Positions 61,216 through 64,000 of a stretch of DNA of 64,000 bases are shown piece after piece (position 1 is the stretch's first letter; every line of letters begins with the position of its first letter). Made by a program: the position numbers and the translations under genes. Source of the stretch: Paratinospora sagittata (lineage: Eukaryota > Streptophyta > Magnoliopsida > Ranunculales > Menispermaceae); contig CM069598.1 of NCBI GenBank assembly GCA_035771175.1, forward strand, positions 16,663,438 to 16,727,437, read 5' to 3'. A model generated the notes under the pieces. That model had not been told where the DNA came from. It did not search any database and saw only the letters and a list, made by a program, of their open reading frames with translations.

Positions 61216-63379
61216 GCCTTATGACGTAGAAATTATACAACAACTAATTTAGGGTTAAGGCTTTTGCCCAAAAATAAGTGTATTGTTGAGGGTCTTGTGT
61301 TGTAAAAATTTAATCACATCTAATTGAAGTTTGATGTTCTTGGACTCGATAAGCTTCCATTGATGTTCTTGGACTCAAATAAGTTTCATTTTAGTGCTTG
61401 TTTAGAGGTTAAGTAATGCTACTACATAGACCATATACATAGTTGCCTCTTGGTTATCTAAGCTAAGTTGCCTTGGATCATTGGACTTGGACCAGAATGG
61501 GAGTAAAACATTCCTAGGTCAATCACAGGCATGAACATAAGCATGCTAATGAATCTAAATGATGTTACATTCTTAATGATACATTTATATTACTTATAAT
61601 AAATCTACTTGAACCCCATTCATGGAATGACCATTTTTTGCTAATTTTTCAAAATTAGCCCTTAGGATTTATAATTATTATTTATTTTAGAAATTAGTTA
61701 TGGGCTACTACGGTAGTAGTTTAAAAAATACCCCATTCCTTCTACTTTTTTCTATTTTGGTGACCATTTTACATTCAATTTGTCTTTTCTACCCTTTTCA
61801 ATTCTAATATTTTATTATTTTTAGCCTCTTTCTATTTATAAATTATAATTATATTTTCATTAGTTTAACATAAACAATATTAATACATATTAGCAAAATA
61901 ACAATAACAATTTAGTTATACCCTTCATTTGAAAAAAAAAAAAAGTGCAAGGCACATACGTGCATACTATATATACTAGTTCACGGACACGTGTGTTGCA
62001 TGTGAATAAAGTATCATTTAAGTTTAAATAGAATAATTCTTTAAATAAATCTTATATTTACTAACATTAAAAAAAATATTTTAACTCTTTTTTACCAAAT
62101 TACCTTAAAATATACTTTTTATAAAAACTTATTTGACAATTTTATATTGAAAATTAGTGAATACTTTATGATAACAGCCTTAAGTTAAGAAATAATATAG
62201 ATACACACACACAAATGGACCGCAACATTTCAATAACTTGGACTCTGTCCTTAAATTTCTCATAATTTAATGAGATGTGAGATGTTCTAATGACATACAA
62301 CTGAAAGAGATGGCAACGCATGTTAAAACGACTTAACATTAATTGATTTCCAACAATATATTTGCAGTCCCTCCAATAAAAGAATGTTTCTTGTTCATAG
62401 TGGTTGTGTCAACTCTGGACCAATAATTATATAATTATTATCATATTTGATGTGGAATTATTCCCAAAATTAATTAGGCAATTACGTGTATTAATTGTTG
62501 ACTATCTATCATATTGTTAATTCAATTGTCACATACATTCAACTTTTAATCTAAATAAGTAAATGTTGTTTATGGAGCCAGGCACCATAAATTAAAAATG
62601 GAAACCATGATTTATTATTATTTTTTTAATTATATATAATTTGATGGTATTAGTTTTTCAATGACTAAGCCATTCAATGTTGACTTATAATAAAACAAGC
62701 AAAAGACTGCTTAACTTATTCATAAACTAGAAATTATTCATTTTAGATAATTTTAAAATGTACTCATCAAAAATATTCTTTGTACTCACGTACTTTATAA
62801 ATTTTTAATAATTATACATAACAAGTAGTTACATAGAAAAATTTTTGTGAGTACATTTAGAATTACTCATTTATTTTTCAAAATACATTAATGATCAAAA
62901 TATAATTAGGGAGGTTAAATTCTGTTTTTTAATATCTAATAAGGTTGGGAACATGGGGGAGTGACATTATAAAAGGCGACACAGCTGAATTAGAGAAGTA
63001 GAAATCATGTTGGCTTAAAGTCCAAGCCAAGCGTGTCTACCACAACCAACCAACCAACAAACCACTCCTTCTGAGCTATGCAGATTGTTGTTTGATTTCA
63101 ATAATATAACAAACTCCACTCAAAAGTCAACAAAACAGGACTTAGTTGACACCCTCAAGAGGAACGGCAATTTTTATCTAATTTTTGAGTTCCCTCCCTC
63201 ATTTTCTGACCCTCTTCTAAGTCAACAAAAGATAGAAATATACTAATATCATGAAAATGGTTGCTAGAAAGCTAACTTACTCTTCAACCATTTTGTAGTT
63301 TAGTTTGATTTATTGATTCCAAAGTCATAAATAGGGTTAAAAGTAATTGATTTTCTAAATTTAAAAATCTATAGTCGAA
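61216..63379. other. AT-rich intergenic DNA, nothing recognised
   Basis: No open frame with family resemblance. There is a short GACACGTGTGTTGCATGTG hairpin near 61986, similar in kind to one at 2115. Nothing else stands out. Confidence 0.5.
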
Positions 63380-63575
63380 CCAGTACGAAGTTGGTATAGC
63401 TGGTAAAGATAGGTGACTTTAGAATTCAAAGGTTTCAGGTTTAGTTCTTGTAATGGCCTCCCCTTAGGGTGTGAAGGGGATTAATGAGTTTAACATGGAC
63501 TTGATACCTTAAAAGAGTGTTGTCCAGATGAGACTGATTATACAACTAACTGCTAATTTTGTATTTTCTCAAAAT
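63380..63575 (+). mobile_element. SINE-like sequence, plus strand
   Basis: A-box-like GTTGGTATAGCTGGTAAAG, a B-box-like AGGTTTCAGGTTTAGTTCTTG about 30 nt later, a CCTCCCCTTAGGGTGTGAAGG body, and an A-rich end near 63570. Decayed B-box. Confidence 0.5.
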
Positions 63576-64000
63576 AAAAATAAAAAATCTATAGTCAATT
63601 GAGTTATATAGTGACTTCTTATTTCAAGTTGATTGGTTTTTATTTTTTATTTTTTTGAATTGTTTAGTTTAATTTGGAATGAGTTGAACTTGGTGTGTGT
63701 AGATTAAATTTATGATAGCAGCCAGTTGGATTAGACCTATTAACTAGGGAAACAAGTGAATGTAACGATGTTATGTATAATGTTAGAAACTATGATCCTG
63801 TTTGGTAGAGTTTTTGCAAAAATATTTTTTCAAGAAACGTTTTAGGAAAAACGATTTTGAAAAAAGTTAGTCTCTTTCTGCTTCTTTTAAAAGTAAAAAA
63901 TTGTTTGTCTTACCATAATTTGACTAAAATTAGGTGTTATCAAACACTTTTAAAAATATTTTTACTCAAAAAGTACTTTAAAAAAGCTCTTCCAAATGGG
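63576..64000. other. AT-rich, nothing recognised
   Basis: No gene or repeat could be supported up to the window end. Confidence 0.5.

Overview
The window is nuclear DNA from a flowering plant, most likely a woody eudicot. The evidence is its AT-richness, intron-split genes with GT/AG junctions, plant-type Ty3/gypsy and Ty1/copia elements with tRNA-iMet primer sites, SINE/LINE debris, and a tandem cluster of plant class I terpene synthase (TPS) genes of the sesquiterpene (TPS-a) kind. I could not fix the species. Nothing bacterial (operons, CRISPR) and no rRNA or tRNA gene was seen.

The functional core is the TPS cluster, all on the + strand. TPS-A (16806-20772) and TPS-C (41369-45331) each splice from seven exons into an uninterrupted 561-codon frame with RR-x8-W, RDR, DDIYD and NDxxSxxxE motifs. 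They are nearly identical from exon 1 to the middle of intron 6, then diverge. TPS-B (26048-29696) keeps all seven exons but has a nonsense codon and two frameshifts. TPS-D (about 47971-50514) is heavily decayed and is followed by three more tandem copies of exon 7 alone, with a period of about 440 bp. Two further relics (intron 1 plus the start of exon 2) lie at about 2170-3240 and 35495-36562. The layout fits a large tandem segmental duplication: 1-3890 plus 13090-21200 is collinear with 33190-46300, including a shared solo LTR.

The rest is mobile DNA. 3893-13090 is a nest of long-LTR Ty3/gypsy pieces present only in the left duplication block. 30083-31357 is a truncated Ty1/copia element. 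31908-34553 is a solo LTR with target duplication, whose partner forms 1-1352. 45612-46143 is a foldback element inserted only beside TPS-C. 51185-53293 is a deleted chromodomain Ty3/gypsy element sitting inside an exon-7 copy. 53862-55675 holds captured pieces of a receptor-like kinase extracellular domain (GUB_WAK type) and of a UDP-glycosyltransferase, the latter between about 130-bp terminal inverted repeats. 56061-59103 looks like a hAT-type non-autonomous element containing a solo LTR. 59381-60620 holds a 72-bp minisatellite and a LINE 3' fragment. 60.7-64 kb is AT-rich with only SINE-like pieces.

If TPS-A and TPS-C are expressed they should make cytosolic enzymes that ionise farnesyl diphosphate; the product cannot be read from sequence. 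No intact partner gene (P450, complete UGT) is in the window, so this is a birth-and-death TPS array rather than a demonstrated biosynthetic cluster.
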